64,000 bases of DNA, taken from positions 62,001 to 126,000 of the forward strand of contig CAYXGW010000004.1 of the NCBI GenBank assembly GCA_964464595.1, written 5' to 3'. The stretch's first letter is position 1. Every line of letters starts with the position of its first letter. A model generated the notes under the pieces. It was not told the DNA's origin. It worked only from the letters and a program-made list of their open reading frames with translations, and searched no databases. The DNA is from JADFJB01 sp964464595 (lineage in GTDB: Bacteria; Zhuqueibacterota; JdFR-76; DREG01). Below, in pieces: positions 18,950 through 27,403 of the stretch. A program made the position numbers and the translations under genes.

Positions 18950-18970
18950 TGCCCACGCCGTACGTGGGCA
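18950..18970 (-). terminator. Rho-independent terminator of the PorV-like gene
   Basis: Perfect 8-bp stem TGCCCACG / CGTGGGCA with loop CCGTA, followed on the minus strand by TTTTTATTTATT. It lies 34 bases past the stop of the 19004-20266 gene. Confidence 0.85.
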
Positions 18971-19003
18971 TAAATCTAGATAAAAATAAATTACCTTTGC
19001 TTC

Positions 19004-20266
19004 CTAAAATCTAAAGGAAGCGGATACTGTATAATTAACTGTTTTTATTTCTTCACGCAAAGTTCCTGGTTCAAATGTTTCCCACTTTCCAAAAACCGCG
19101 CCAATATCCAGTGTAAATTGCCGGTCAATTAAAAAACCTAGCCCGGCGGTATAGAATTCTCTATCCGTATACGGAGCATTAATTTTATAAGGTGTGGGAT
19201 CCATTAGGTAACCAGCACGCACCCGGGTGTTGATTCCGGGCAGGATAAGTTCCGCACCTGCTCGATACTGTGTCGTCGACTGAAGATCTTTGGCAAAATC
19301 TCGATTGTCTGCTTTCAATTCAGTTGGATCAGTATATTCTAATTGCGACCAATCCGAAAAAGAGAGCCCTCCTGATACAGTTAGTAAGGGCAATGCAAAA
19401 GATACGCCAATGTTAACCTTTACTGGTTGCCTGATTTTATATTCATATTGTCCAACTGAAGTAGAATCGTAATACGTATTGTCATCATAATCAACCTGCT
19501 CGAAAGCTCTCCATTCCTCTTTTCCTCTGAATGTCACGGGAGATTCAATAGTAGCGCCAAACTTGACTCGATTGTTGACATTGTATAATAGAGCAAATGT
19601 CATCCCAACACCGGTTATACTTGTGTTAATATCATCCTGGAAAATCCAGGTATCTTCTTCATACAAATCCAGGTCGTCTGTTTCATTCAAATCCCAAGTA
19701 TAATCGTAGTCACCTGCATAAATATTAAATGATCCACCCAGATACAGGTGTTTTGACATTTGTACGGAACCGGCAGCAACCCATTGCCGCAACCCACCCC
19801 GGTCTAACTGGCTGGCAGATTGAAACACTGAATCATCCGCACTGGTGTTAAATCCTTGAATAATAAAATTACTGTTGTAATTCGCAATACGATTGTATCC
19901 AAATGCAAACACCATGCTGCCACGATAAGTAGGGACAGGAAACACAAAACCTATGGAATTGAGGTTACTGAAATTAGTTTTATCAAAAACTGGAGAATTA
20001 TAATAACTTGTGTTGTTTTCATAAGACAAGGAATTGTATGAGCCTGTAAGCTCCATTCTTCGAATCTGACCCAAACCGGCCGGATTCCAAAATGTTGCTG
20101 AATAATCATCGGCGATTCCCACGAAAGCGCCGCCCATCCCTATTGCACGGGCTCCTACGCCTTGGGTAAATCCCAATAATGGGATATTGGTTTGCGCCAA
20201 AGACATTCCAAAGGCAAACAATACCCCTATACTCATAAAAACGGCTTTTCTAATTATTGAATGCAT
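19004..20266 (-). CDS. PorV/FadL-like outer-membrane protein
   Basis: 420 residues with a signal peptide (SIGVLFAFGMSLAQ). Immediately after it comes GARAIGMGGAFVGIADD then WNPAGL, the hallmark N-terminal plug segment of the FadL/PorV/PorQ and UPF0164 families. The remainder is beta-barrel and ends in Phe (SASFRF). PorV is the outer-membrane shuttle for C-terminal-domain cargo of type IX secretion; FadL imports hydrophobic molecules. The presence elsewhere in this window of two proteins with C-terminal sorting domains makes the PorV-like reading attractive, but one sequence alone cannot separate the two. Has its own terminator at 18950-18970. Confidence 0.8.
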   Translation of the reverse strand: MHSIIRKAVFMSIGVLFAFGMSLAQTNIPLLGFTQGVGARAIGMGGAFVGIADDYSATFWNPAGLGQIRRMELTGSYNSLSYENNTSYYNSPVFDKTNFSNLNSIGFVFPVPTYRGSMVFAFGYNRIANYNSNFIIQGFNTSADDSVFQSASQLDRGGLRQWVAAGSVQMSKHLYLGGSFNIYAGDYDYTWDLNETDDLDLYEEDTWIFQDDINTSITGVGMTFALLYNVNNRVKFGATIESPVTFRGKEEWRAFEQVDYDDNTYYDSTSVGQYEYKIRQPVKVNIGVSFALPLLTVSGGLSFSDWSQLEYTDPTELKADNRDFAKDLQSTTQYRAGAELILPGINTRVRAGYLMDPTPYKINAPYTDREFYTAGLGFLIDRQFTLDIGAVFGKWETFEPGTLREEIKTVNYTVSASFRF

Positions 20267-20293
20267 TTGTTCCTCCGCATAGTTAGAAATTCA

Positions 20294-21523
20294 TTATTTC
20301 TTTTTGGATCTGGAAGAGGAACTTCCTTTACTTGAACTTTTTGAACTCCCTGAGCTTGACCTGGTAGAACTACCGCTTGATGAAGATCTTTTCGAAGACC
20401 CGGAAGAACTACTACGAGTGCTTTTTCCGCTTGAGGATCTGGATGAAGATCGAGATCTGGTAGAAGACGATGATTTGGTTTTACGAGACCCAGATGATCT
20501 TACTCTGCTTTTTGAGCTCCCGGATTTTGATTTTGACCTTGACTTGGTCGCGCTGCTCTTGCTTCGTTTGACACGACTGGAGCCGGTCACAGCTTTGCCA
20601 CTGCTTCCTCGTTTAACCCGGCTAGTTCCGGTTACGGACGATTTAGAGCTGCCTTTAGATCGCCTGGTTCTGGTAATTGTATTGTCTTTACTCTTACCCT
20701 TATCTGGAGATTTAATTCTGGTTTTACCAATTATAGTCGTTTTATTGGTTCTGGATCTTCTACTCGTTGATTTGATTTTGGTCCGACGTACTGATTCTCC
20801 ATCACCGCGACTCACCAAAGTTTTTCTTGTTCTATCGCTTCTGTTAATTGTTCGTACACGCTGTCCTTTATCAACCGTAGCCGAAGTATTCGGGTTTTTA
20901 CGGATATGCCTGACTTTAGAAGTACTTATGCCATTACTTGCAAAAGTAGTCATCCCCGGTGAAGGATCATTATCTTCCCTGTCAATGCCTCGGCGGCGGC
21001 CAAAAGGTCTCCGATTTTGCGGTTTCGAATAGGCATAACCTCTGGAATATCCTCGATAATAGCCGGAATAATAACCACCATAATATCCTCGGTTAGATCT
21101 ATAGCGACTGCCATATCCATAATAATAAGGATTATATGTGAAAAACGGGCCACAATAGAAAGAATCCCAATAATACCCAGGTCCATAGTAACCACCGTAA
21201 CCAAAACCAAAGGAGCCATAGTACCACGGATCATAATAATCATAATAGCCAAATCCTACTGAATAAAATGGCGGAGAATAAAAATCTACCCAGCCTCTTG
21301 AAGGACGATAGTAGTGAATATGATGGACTTCTTTGTCCTCGTCTTCATAAACCGTATCCTGCTCAGATTCGTCATATTCTTCTTCATAATCGGGATCTTC
21401 TGCAGTATATTCCGGTTCATCATGGGTTTCGGATACTGTTCTCATTTGAGTATAGCAGCCGGAGAGGATAAGAAGGATTATTGTAAGAAAGGACAAGCCG
21501 AATAATTGTTTTACCTTTTTCAT
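20294..21523 (-). CDS. Lipoprotein with Tyr/Gly-rich and Ser/Arg/Lys-rich low-complexity regions
   Basis: 409 residues in four zones: signal peptide with lipobox LILSGC (Cys23); an acidic stretch (34-65); an aromatic Tyr/Gly/Phe-rich zone (70-175); and a long basic zone (about 200-409) dominated by Ser, Arg, Lys and Thr with repeated motifs such as RVKRG and SSGSS. The tail could bind acidic polysaccharide or DNA; that is inference. The mature start CYTQMR matches the CxxCH lipoprotein at 15377. Because the tail is repetitive, the opposite strand is also open, but its Leu/Asp/Glu product is an artefact. Only 27 bases separate it from the PorV-like gene downstream. Confidence 0.75.
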   Translation of the reverse strand: MKKVKQLFGLSFLTIILLILSGCYTQMRTVSETHDEPEYTAEDPDYEEEYDESEQDTVYEDEDKEVHHIHYYRPSRGWVDFYSPPFYSVGFGYYDYYDPWYYGSFGFGYGGYYGPGYYWDSFYCGPFFTYNPYYYGYGSRYRSNRGYYGGYYSGYYRGYSRGYAYSKPQNRRPFGRRRGIDREDNDPSPGMTTFASNGISTSKVRHIRKNPNTSATVDKGQRVRTINRSDRTRKTLVSRGDGESVRRTKIKSTSRRSRTNKTTIIGKTRIKSPDKGKSKDNTITRTRRSKGSSKSSVTGTSRVKRGSSGKAVTGSSRVKRSKSSATKSRSKSKSGSSKSRVRSSGSRKTKSSSSTRSRSSSRSSSGKSTRSSSSGSSKRSSSSGSSTRSSSGSSKSSSKGSSSSRSKKK

Positions 21524-21747
21524 AATGTCCTCCTTTTAGTTTGGAGAGTTAGTTGGTTCAATTTTGACTAGTTTTTGATACAACTTTAAAATAGTTTAGT
21601 TCCCATATAATAACAATAAAAAAAATATTTAGTTTGAAGTGAAAACATTAATACCAGTTTGAAGAAACACTTTGAAATATATATTTTTATTTGTTAAACC
21701 GTAGATTTTCTGAATTTTAAAATAACCCTTAGATTTGGGAGAAAAAA

Positions 21748-22269
21748 ATGGTCTTAGAAAGAAATGGTGTAACAACGATGCATGGGAAACCGTTGACCCT
21801 TATAGGGCCGGAAATTAAGGTTGGAGATAAAGCCCCGGATTTTCGATTGCTAACGAACAATTTAAAAACAGTAAGTTTGTCCGATTATGAAGGCAAAATA
21901 AAATTGATTAGCGTCATTCCTTCTTTGGATACTTCCGTTTGTAACGCTCAAACCCGCAAGTTGAATGAAGAAATGAATAACCTAAGTGAAGATGTGGTCG
22001 TTTTATCTGTCAGTGTTGACTTACCGTTTGCACAAAACCGCTGGTGTGGGGCAGCCAATGTTAAAAATATTGTCACCTTATCGGATCACAGGGATACAAA
22101 CTTCGGCATATCGTATGGGGTGCTTATGAAGGGCGACCGTATTTTAACCAGGGCTGTTTTCGTAGTGGATAAAGAGAATATTGTGCGATATGTGGAGTAT
22201 GTTAGCGAGAATATTAACCATCCGGATTATGAGGCTTTGTTGGATGGTGTGAAGAAATATAGTATGTAA
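21748..22269 (+). CDS. tpx: Thiol peroxidase (Tpx), atypical 2-Cys peroxiredoxin
   Basis: 173 residues. Peroxidatic Cys65 lies in VIPSLDTSVCNAQ, the Tpx signature, and resolving Cys100 in FAQNRWCGA; the 35-residue spacing matches the 34-residue spacing in E. coli Tpx (Cys61/Cys95). It reduces alkyl and lipid hydroperoxides using thioredoxin. GGGAG precedes the ATG. It is transcribed divergently from the lipoprotein gene with 224 bases between them and convergent with the next gene, so it is monocistronic. Cytoplasmic or periplasmic location is not resolved; no signal peptide is present. Confidence 0.93.
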   Translation: MVLERNGVTTMHGKPLTLIGPEIKVGDKAPDFRLLTNNLKTVSLSDYEGKIKLISVIPSLDTSVCNAQTRKLNEEMNNLSEDVVVLSVSVDLPFAQNRWCGAANVKNIVTLSDHRDTNFGISYGVLMKGDRILTRAVFVVDKENIVRYVEYVSENINHPDYEALLDGVKKYSM

Positions 22270-22273
22270 TCAT

Positions 22274-22924
22274 TTATTTTTTGACTGAAATTATTTTTAA
22301 GTTAGAAAATGTCCCATCCGAATTATTTCCCATCCAAAGACCGACCCAACCACCTTTTCTGTTAGATAATTCTTCTACTACCAGGCATGGATTTTTACTG
22401 TAATTCACATAAACACTGACTTTAGGGTTATCGACTACAATTTTGACATGGAAAAGAGAATTAGGTTCAGGAACTGGATTGACAGGATTCTCGTATTTTT
22501 CCGGGTGTTCTTTTCGCAGTTTACTCCATGAATAATCAGGATGTGAAATATACTGCACACTATGGCCTTTTCGAGCGGGGTTATCGCTTTTAAAATTAAA
22601 CGGTCTGAAATAAATCCCATCATAAGTTTTTTCATCAACACCCCGAAATGCGATACCAACAAAACTTCTACCTTGCAGATTCCTACCTTTAATATCCGCT
22701 TCGATAATGCCGTTATTAAATTCGATTCCCTCCAACCAAGTAACACCATTACCCTGTTGCGCATTAAAATAGACACTAACCTCATCATTCTCTTTTATTA
22801 TTTCAGCTTTTCGATTAAATACTTTCCAGCCATCTTTAGTAACAATTTTTGTTAAATCAGGGACAATCATATTTTCTTGCGCAAGACTTAAATTGGCAAC
22901 GAAAAGTATAATGCTACAATACAC
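22274..22924 (-). CDS. Exported concanavalin-like (DUF1080/LamG-type) domain protein
   Basis: 216 residues. After a signal segment (SIILFVANLSLAQ) the chain is beta-rich with FNNGIIEADIKG, SFVGIAFRG, YDGIYFRPFN, GGWVGLWMGN and a final FSNLKI strand, the pattern of 3-keto-disaccharide hydrolase/LamG-like jelly rolls. The start at 22924 is GTG with no good ribosome site; the frame stays open nine codons upstream (AAGGA then ATA/ATT codons), and including those would give the signal peptide its missing positive charge, so a non-standard start is possible. No catalytic residues identified. A similar C-terminal domain occurs in the 35937-37775 lipoprotein. Confidence 0.7.
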   Translation of the reverse strand: MYCSIILFVANLSLAQENMIVPDLTKIVTKDGWKVFNRKAEIIKENDEVSVYFNAQQGNGVTWLEGIEFNNGIIEADIKGRNLQGRSFVGIAFRGVDEKTYDGIYFRPFNFKSDNPARKGHSVQYISHPDYSWSKLRKEHPEKYENPVNPVPEPNSLFHVKIVVDNPKVSVYVNYSKNPCLVVEELSNRKGGWVGLWMGNNSDGTFSNLKIISVKK

Positions 22925-22985
22925 AAATTTTAAGCCAATATTCCTTATTTTCTAACCTTATAATTTTGATAAAAATATGAATTAT

Positions 22986-23393
22986 TTATTTCCCTTGTTC
23001 AACATCAGTTCCGATGACCAGCCGTTTCACCCCGGATCTTTTTGCCACATCCATAATGGTAACCACTAAACCGTGGGGTACCGCTTTATCTGCCCGAAGA
23101 ACCAATGTCGGTTGGTCATTTTTGGCGATGGTTTCCTTCAATAGCTTTTCCAATCGGTCGATGGCAATCGGTTTATCATTCAAGAACACCTGTCTTTGTT
23201 GATCCACATAAATGATCAGGTTTTCAATCTGTTCGACCTGGGCAGACTGGGCTTTGGGCAACTCCAATTTAATTCCTGGCTGTTCCAAAAATGTGGAGGT
23301 CACCATGAAAAATATCAACAAAATAAAAAGCACATCAATCAGGGAAGTGACGTTTATCTGAACTTTCTTCCTGGTCTTTTTTGATATTTGCAT
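22986..23393 (-). CDS. exbD: ExbD/TolR biopolymer transport protein
   Basis: 135 residues. A single N-terminal membrane helix with the essential Asp is visible in TSLIDVLFILLIFFMV, followed by a periplasmic domain (KLELPKAQ, VLRADKAVPHGLV). With ExbB it forms the proton channel that powers TonB or TolA. Third gene of a run TonB-like, ExbB-like, ExbD-like on the minus strand. Confidence 0.9.
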   Translation of the reverse strand: MQISKKTRKKVQINVTSLIDVLFILLIFFMVTSTFLEQPGIKLELPKAQSAQVEQIENLIIYVDQQRQVFLNDKPIAIDRLEKLLKETIAKNDQPTLVLRADKAVPHGLVVTIMDVAKRSGVKRLVIGTDVEQGK

Positions 23394-23495
23394 CTATTGT
23401 AAGCCTGGATTTGCAGTTTTGAAATTCAAATTATATTTAATTAATTCAACATTTAACAACATTGAAACCTCTTCTGTATTGGGTGTTTAACCTTG

Positions 23496-24119
23496 TTATT
23501 TTACCTGTTTAATTTTTTGCATCAAAACCATTAAGTATTTTTCGATATCCAGGATCAAGTTCTCGGATTTATGGATGAAGTAATTGTACGAAATCAGAAC
23601 CGGTATTCCGATGGAAAGCCCAACAACGGTGGTAATCAGTGCTTCCGATATCCCGCCGGAAAGTGCACTCCCCTGCCCGACTCCAATTTGTGAAATCACA
23701 TTAAATACTTTGATCATACCAATAACGGTACCGAGCAGACCCATCAAAGGAGATGCACCGGCGATGGTTTCCAATGCACCCAGCCCACGTTCAAGCACCC
23801 GCGATTCCTGCCTGCCCTGGTCTTCCAATAATTCTCGTAATTCTTCCTTTGGCAGTTCCCGGTTCTCCAATCCTACTTTGATCAGGTTAGTAAAAGTACC
23901 GTTGTTTTGATTGCAAATGACGTGGGTGGCGTCAATGTCTTTGGGTTCTTTGATCGATGCAAGCATTCTAACAACCTGAGGATCCAGCACCTTTTTTTGG
24001 CGCAATTGAAAAGCGCGTTCCAAGATGATAGCCAGGGCAATAATTGAACTGCTAATCAGCGGGATCATCATGATCCCACCCTTGCTTAAAAATGAATAGA
24101 TCTCGTTTAGGATTTGCAA
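23496..24119 (-). CDS. exbB: MotA/TolQ/ExbB proton channel protein
   Basis: 207 residues with three membrane helices (about 15-35, 118-140, 160-185). The conserved ExbB block is present: LETIAGASPLMGLLGTVIGM followed by ISEALITTVVGLSIGIPVL. Works with ExbD to couple proton flow to the TonB-type arm. Twenty bases separate it from the TonB-like gene upstream. Confidence 0.92.
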   Translation of the reverse strand: MQILNEIYSFLSKGGIMMIPLISSSIIALAIILERAFQLRQKKVLDPQVVRMLASIKEPKDIDATHVICNQNNGTFTNLIKVGLENRELPKEELRELLEDQGRQESRVLERGLGALETIAGASPLMGLLGTVIGMIKVFNVISQIGVGQGSALSGGISEALITTVVGLSIGIPVLISYNYFIHKSENLILDIEKYLMVLMQKIKQVK

Positions 24120-24138
24120 TGGAGGTTCCTTTTTTAGA

Positions 24139-25077
24139 TTAATTTCTTATTAATTGCCTTATCAAATCCCGATTCCTGGTGTCTTTGTAAACCGTATAGA
24201 GAAAAGTTCCGGTTACTTCAAGATAATCTTCCGGGAAACTAGACGGCAGCGGGCGAAACGGTGAAGATGAATTTACCGCATTTGTGCTGGTTTCCAACAG
24301 GGATTTATGGCCTTCCGTATCTAATATTTGAATGTCACGTAAACTGCCATCTTTATTAATTAAAAAACGAACTACAGAACGGCCCTCAATAATGCCCATT
24401 TTTGAAAATGCCGGCGGTGGAAAAACATGCGCTTGAATATGTTTTTTTAGATATAACATATAAGGCGCAAAATTCCAATTGTAAGTATTGAATGCAAATC
24501 CTCCCATATCTTCGACGCTAAATTTTTTATTTTCAAAACTTGGCCTGGAGGCTTGAGGTTGCGAGGCGGGTTTTTTTCCAACCAAGAGATCCCGACTAAA
24601 ACTTCGACGCTTTGTCGGATCTAATGCGAATTCCTCCAATTCCAATTCCGATCGAGCTTTACTTTCAGTTTCTTTTGAATCACTTGGTTCCGTCTCGGCT
24701 TTTTGGGTCATCTCTTTGGATGAATTCAACAGATTGGTAGGAATCTCTGCAAATTCTGTCTGTCCCGGGTTAAACGGCAAATCACTAATGTTCTCGGTTC
24801 TTTCCGGATTCTTAGCAGTCATGCTTTTATCGGAAGCAAAACGGGTTTCGTCAGTAAGTTTGTCAGTATTGGATTTATCCGGGGATTCAACGATCTCAAA
24901 TACGATATCATCGTTTTTATCTTTAGCTTCTATTTCCGGAACCATATCGAGAAACCGGAAATTAGTCGCCGATCCGAATAGGAATATTAGTATCAAATGC
25001 AATAAAAGTGAAGCGGCAATAAACCAGCGTAACCGGTTATTCCAGTTGGGCTGAATCTGCTCAAAGATATCAGCCAT
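24139..25077 (-). CDS. TonB-like energy transducer
   Basis: 312 residues. Cytoplasmic N-tail, one membrane helix (18-38, WFIAASLLLHLILIFLFG), a long Ser/Glu/Lys/Thr linker (45-190) and a C-terminal TonB/TolA-type domain (210-305) with VRFLINKDGSLRDIQIL and FRPLPSSFPEDYLEV. First gene of the ExbB/ExbD operon, so it should transmit proton-motive energy to outer-membrane receptors or to a Tol-type complex. No TonB-dependent receptor gene is nearby, so the client is unknown. Confidence 0.87.
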   Translation of the reverse strand: MADIFEQIQPNWNNRLRWFIAASLLLHLILIFLFGSATNFRFLDMVPEIEAKDKNDDIVFEIVESPDKSNTDKLTDETRFASDKSMTAKNPERTENISDLPFNPGQTEFAEIPTNLLNSSKEMTQKAETEPSDSKETESKARSELELEEFALDPTKRRSFSRDLLVGKKPASQPQASRPSFENKKFSVEDMGGFAFNTYNWNFAPYMLYLKKHIQAHVFPPPAFSKMGIIEGRSVVRFLINKDGSLRDIQILDTEGHKSLLETSTNAVNSSSPFRPLPSSFPEDYLEVTGTFLYTVYKDTRNRDLIRQLIRN

Positions 25078-25125
25078 TTTTAATTCCAGAAATATTTAGA
25101 AAGGCTATTTTCATGAATACGATTT

Positions 25126-25893
25126 TTATATTTGAAATGTCATCAAATCGCTTCCCAAGGTGACTTTACCACCAAACAGTCCTTTTAGTTCATCAGCCGG
25201 ATTTGTCTTATGGACCGGGTAAAGGTGAGTTAACACAACATGTTTACATTTGCAGGCAGTGGCGATCCTGGCTACTTCAAGCGGCGTAAGATGACCATTG
25301 ACCTTTTCTGCTGATGGAAATGAACATTCAATCACTAATAAATCCGTTTCAAAAGCCAGGTTGATAATCGACTCACATTCATCCGTATCGCCCGAATAGG
25401 TAATGGATTTACCATTTGAAGCTGCAATACGATATGCGATTGACGCTTCCGTATGTTTGACCGGGGCGGTCTCAAACTTTAATGATCCGAACTCTATTTT
25501 TGCAGTATCCAATTCGACCAGTTCGAATGGAAATTCAGGATTTGTAACCCAATTTCCGTACACGTTTGAAACTTTATTCAAATATTCACCAAGGCCCACA
25601 GGGCCAAGAATGCGCAAATCTTTCGACCGGGTAAACCCCGGGGTATATCTTGTTGCAAAAAGAAAGGGGACCAAATCAGTAACATGGTCGGGATGGAAAT
25701 GTGAAATACAAATAGCATCCACTTTTTTGTAATCGATTTTGGCTTCAAGCAAGCGCCGCATAGTTCCATTACCAATATCCAGAAGGATTGTGACATCTTG
25801 ATATCGTACAACATACCCGGATGCGTTTCTTTCAGGATTTGGGACACAAGTCCCGGTTCCCAATAAAGTAAGTTCCAATTGCATCTCATCCAT
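25126..25893 (-). CDS. Metallo-beta-lactamase fold hydrolase, RNase Z-like
   Basis: 255 residues. Zinc motif SHFHPDHVTDL (His65, His67, Asp69, His70), then YSGDTDE and a late LTHLYP His; the opening LLGTGTCVPNP is shared with RNase Z/ElaC and arylsulfatase-type members. It lacks the long exosite arm of classic RNase Z, so tRNA 3' processing is possible but not secure. It overlaps the upstream cutA gene by eight bases, indicating cotranslation. Confidence 0.82.
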   Translation of the reverse strand: MDEMQLELTLLGTGTCVPNPERNASGYVVRYQDVTILLDIGNGTMRRLLEAKIDYKKVDAICISHFHPDHVTDLVPFLFATRYTPGFTRSKDLRILGPVGLGEYLNKVSNVYGNWVTNPEFPFELVELDTAKIEFGSLKFETAPVKHTEASIAYRIAASNGKSITYSGDTDECESIINLAFETDLLVIECSFPSAEKVNGHLTPLEVARIATACKCKHVVLTHLYPVHKTNPADELKGLFGGKVTLGSDLMTFQI

Positions 25894-26209
25894 TTTTTGT
25901 TTCTTCTACAACCCAATCGATATAGTCTTTATTTCCCGTAAAAACCGGGATCGCTAGAATTTCAGGAACATCATAACTGTGGATTTCCTTTACCTTATTG
26001 ATCAACGCGTCTACTCTGTTTTCCGTGGTCTTGATCAATAGCAATACTTCCTTTTCGTTTTCGATGTTTCCCTGCCAGCTGAATATGGAAAAAATTTGCG
26101 GAACCACATTAACACATGCCGCCAATTTATTTTCCACCAGGATGCTGCCAATTCGCTTGCCTTCTTCTTCAGAAGCAACTGTAACAAAGACCATTAGAAT
26201 TTGTTCCAC
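25886..26209 (-). CDS. cutA: CutA divalent-ion tolerance protein
   Basis: About 107 residues from a GTG at 26209, which is preceded by AGAGG eight bases upstream; longer TTG or shorter ATG (26194) starts are also in frame. Family marks: VFVTVASEEEG, LAACVNVVP, SIFSWQG, EVLLLIKT and SYDVPEILAIPV. CutA is a small trimeric ferredoxin-like protein linked to copper tolerance; its mechanism is unsettled. Overlaps the RNase Z-like gene. Confidence 0.9.
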   Translation of the reverse strand: MEQILMVFVTVASEEEGKRIGSILVENKLAACVNVVPQIFSIFSWQGNIENEKEVLLLIKTTENRVDALINKVKEIHSYDVPEILAIPVFTGNKDYIDWVVEETKNG

Positions 26210-26246
26210 TTGATAAACCTCTAAAATCTCTTGTAAATAAAACAAT

Positions 26247-26360
26247 TAATTAGTATCTGACGAAAACACCCATTCTGTCATTCCCGCATTGCTTTTAGCG
26301 GGAATCTACTCCATTGGAATGATTAGATTACGGCTTAAAGTTTTTTTCAGACACTAATTA
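26247..26360. mobile_element. MITE-like element, 114 bp
   Basis: Terminal inverted repeats of 21 bases (26247-26267 and 26340-26360; core TAATTAGT, TCTGA, AAAAC, 18 of 21 matching) enclose a second dyad ATTCCCGC / GCGGGAAT. There is no coding capacity. The right end supplies the stop codon of the adjacent small gene. Confidence 0.6.
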
Positions 26361-26593
26361 GAATTCAATCGTTCATTCATAATCCGCTCTAAACGCGGTT
26401 TGTAAATCAAATCAAAAGTATTGTCTTTGCCTGGGAACAATTGTAAGACTGTAATTCGCGTGGCACGAATTAAATTCATCATCTCAACCTGGGTTAATTC
26501 AGATTGAGCCAGCATAGAGCAGGCTAAATCCACCATGAGCCGTGCTTTACGAATTTTCTTATTCTCAGCAAGAATGTCCGGCTGCAATTTCAT
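26354..26593 (-). CDS. Small helical protein, unknown
   Basis: 79 residues from an ATG at 26593 with GGGAG five bases upstream; a TTG four codons earlier is in frame but has no better ribosome site. All-helical and charged (ENKKIRKARLMVDLA, QVEMMNLIRATR). No known domain. Its last codons and stop fall inside the right terminal repeat of the MITE-like element, so the native C-terminus may have been replaced when that element inserted. Confidence 0.6.
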   Translation of the reverse strand: MKLQPDILAENKKIRKARLMVDLACSMLAQSELTQVEMMNLIRATRITVLQLFPGKDNTFDLIYKPRLERIMNERLNSN

Positions 26594-26852
26594 TAATACT
26601 CCCAATATGGAATTATCTTAAAGTTAGGGTTTCATGGCAATAATACAACAATTAAACTATAATGAAAATTAATAAACGATACAAACAAAGAGTAGTAAAA
26701 AGTAAACTTTGTAACCGTAAATTCCTAAAAAAACGATTGTTTTAATTGCTGGATTTATTGCGGCTTGGAAAAATTTATCTGGCTTAAATCGATATCTTGT
26801 AATATTTATTGATTAAAAGAAAAACCATCATCCAATAAGAGGAAAAAATCCA

Positions 26853-27313
26853 ATGAAAACTATAACCAATTTATCCAAATTCTTTGTAGTACTTTTATTT
26901 TCACCAGTTGCTCGAAAGATGATCCAATATCTTCAAACCAAGCTGAAGGTGAAGCTTATCTCGCTGAAAATGGCATGCGAGAGGGTGTTGTAACGACAAG
27001 CAGCGGTTTGCAGTACGAAATTCTAAAACAGGGTGATGGAGCCATGCCAGTAATATCGAGTATGGTTACCGTGCATTACAGAGGTACAAAAATCGATGAT
27101 ACCGAATTTGACAGCTCCTACGGTGGTGCACCGCCTACTTTTTCTGTTTCCGGCTTGATTGCGGGTTGGACCGAAGCGCTGCTATTAATGAATGTGGGCA
27201 GTAAATACCGCCTCGTGATACCGCCATCGTTAGCTTATGGTGCGCAAGGCCAGGGAACCATCGGTCCAAATGAAGTTCTTATCTTTGAAGTTGAGTTGCT
27301 TGGGATACAGTAG
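26853..27313 (+). pseudogene. FKBP-type peptidyl-prolyl isomerase lipoprotein (FkpA/Mip-like), frameshifted
   Basis: An ATG at 26853 with AGAGG upstream opens a signal peptide (MKTITNLSKFFVVLLF). Near 26896 the frame must shift by one base, as if one T were lost from a T run, to continue as TSCSKDDPISSNQAEG; restoring it gives the lipobox FFTSC. The FKBP domain follows (about residues 50-150): GLQYEILKQGDG, VTVHYRGT, FDSSYGG, IAGWTEALLLMNVGS, VIPPSLAYG, LIFEVELLGI. An unshifted translation would start at 26975 without signal peptide. The enzyme would assist folding of envelope proteins. Downstream lies half of a terminator, then the orphan gene. Confidence 0.8.
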
Positions 27314-27330
27314 ATAATTTCGTTCCCAGT

Positions 27331-27355
27331 TAAACACCGATGCCACCACTCCCAG
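27331..27355 (+). repeat. 25-bp direct repeat, left copy
   Basis: Starts TAAACACCGATGCCACC and ends CTCCCAG. Identical to 28343-28367 except one A/G. It is half of the hairpin that is complete at the right copy. Confidence 0.8.
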
Positions 27356-27403
27356 ATCGAAGTTTATGGTAGATTAATTATAATAGAAAGAAATAGATAG
27401 AAA

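Noticed and set aside
20304..21032. 242-codon open frame on the plus strand rich in Leu, Asp and Glu
   Set aside because: It is the antisense of the Ser/Arg/Lys repeat region of the lipoprotein; the codon bias of that region removes stops on the other strand.
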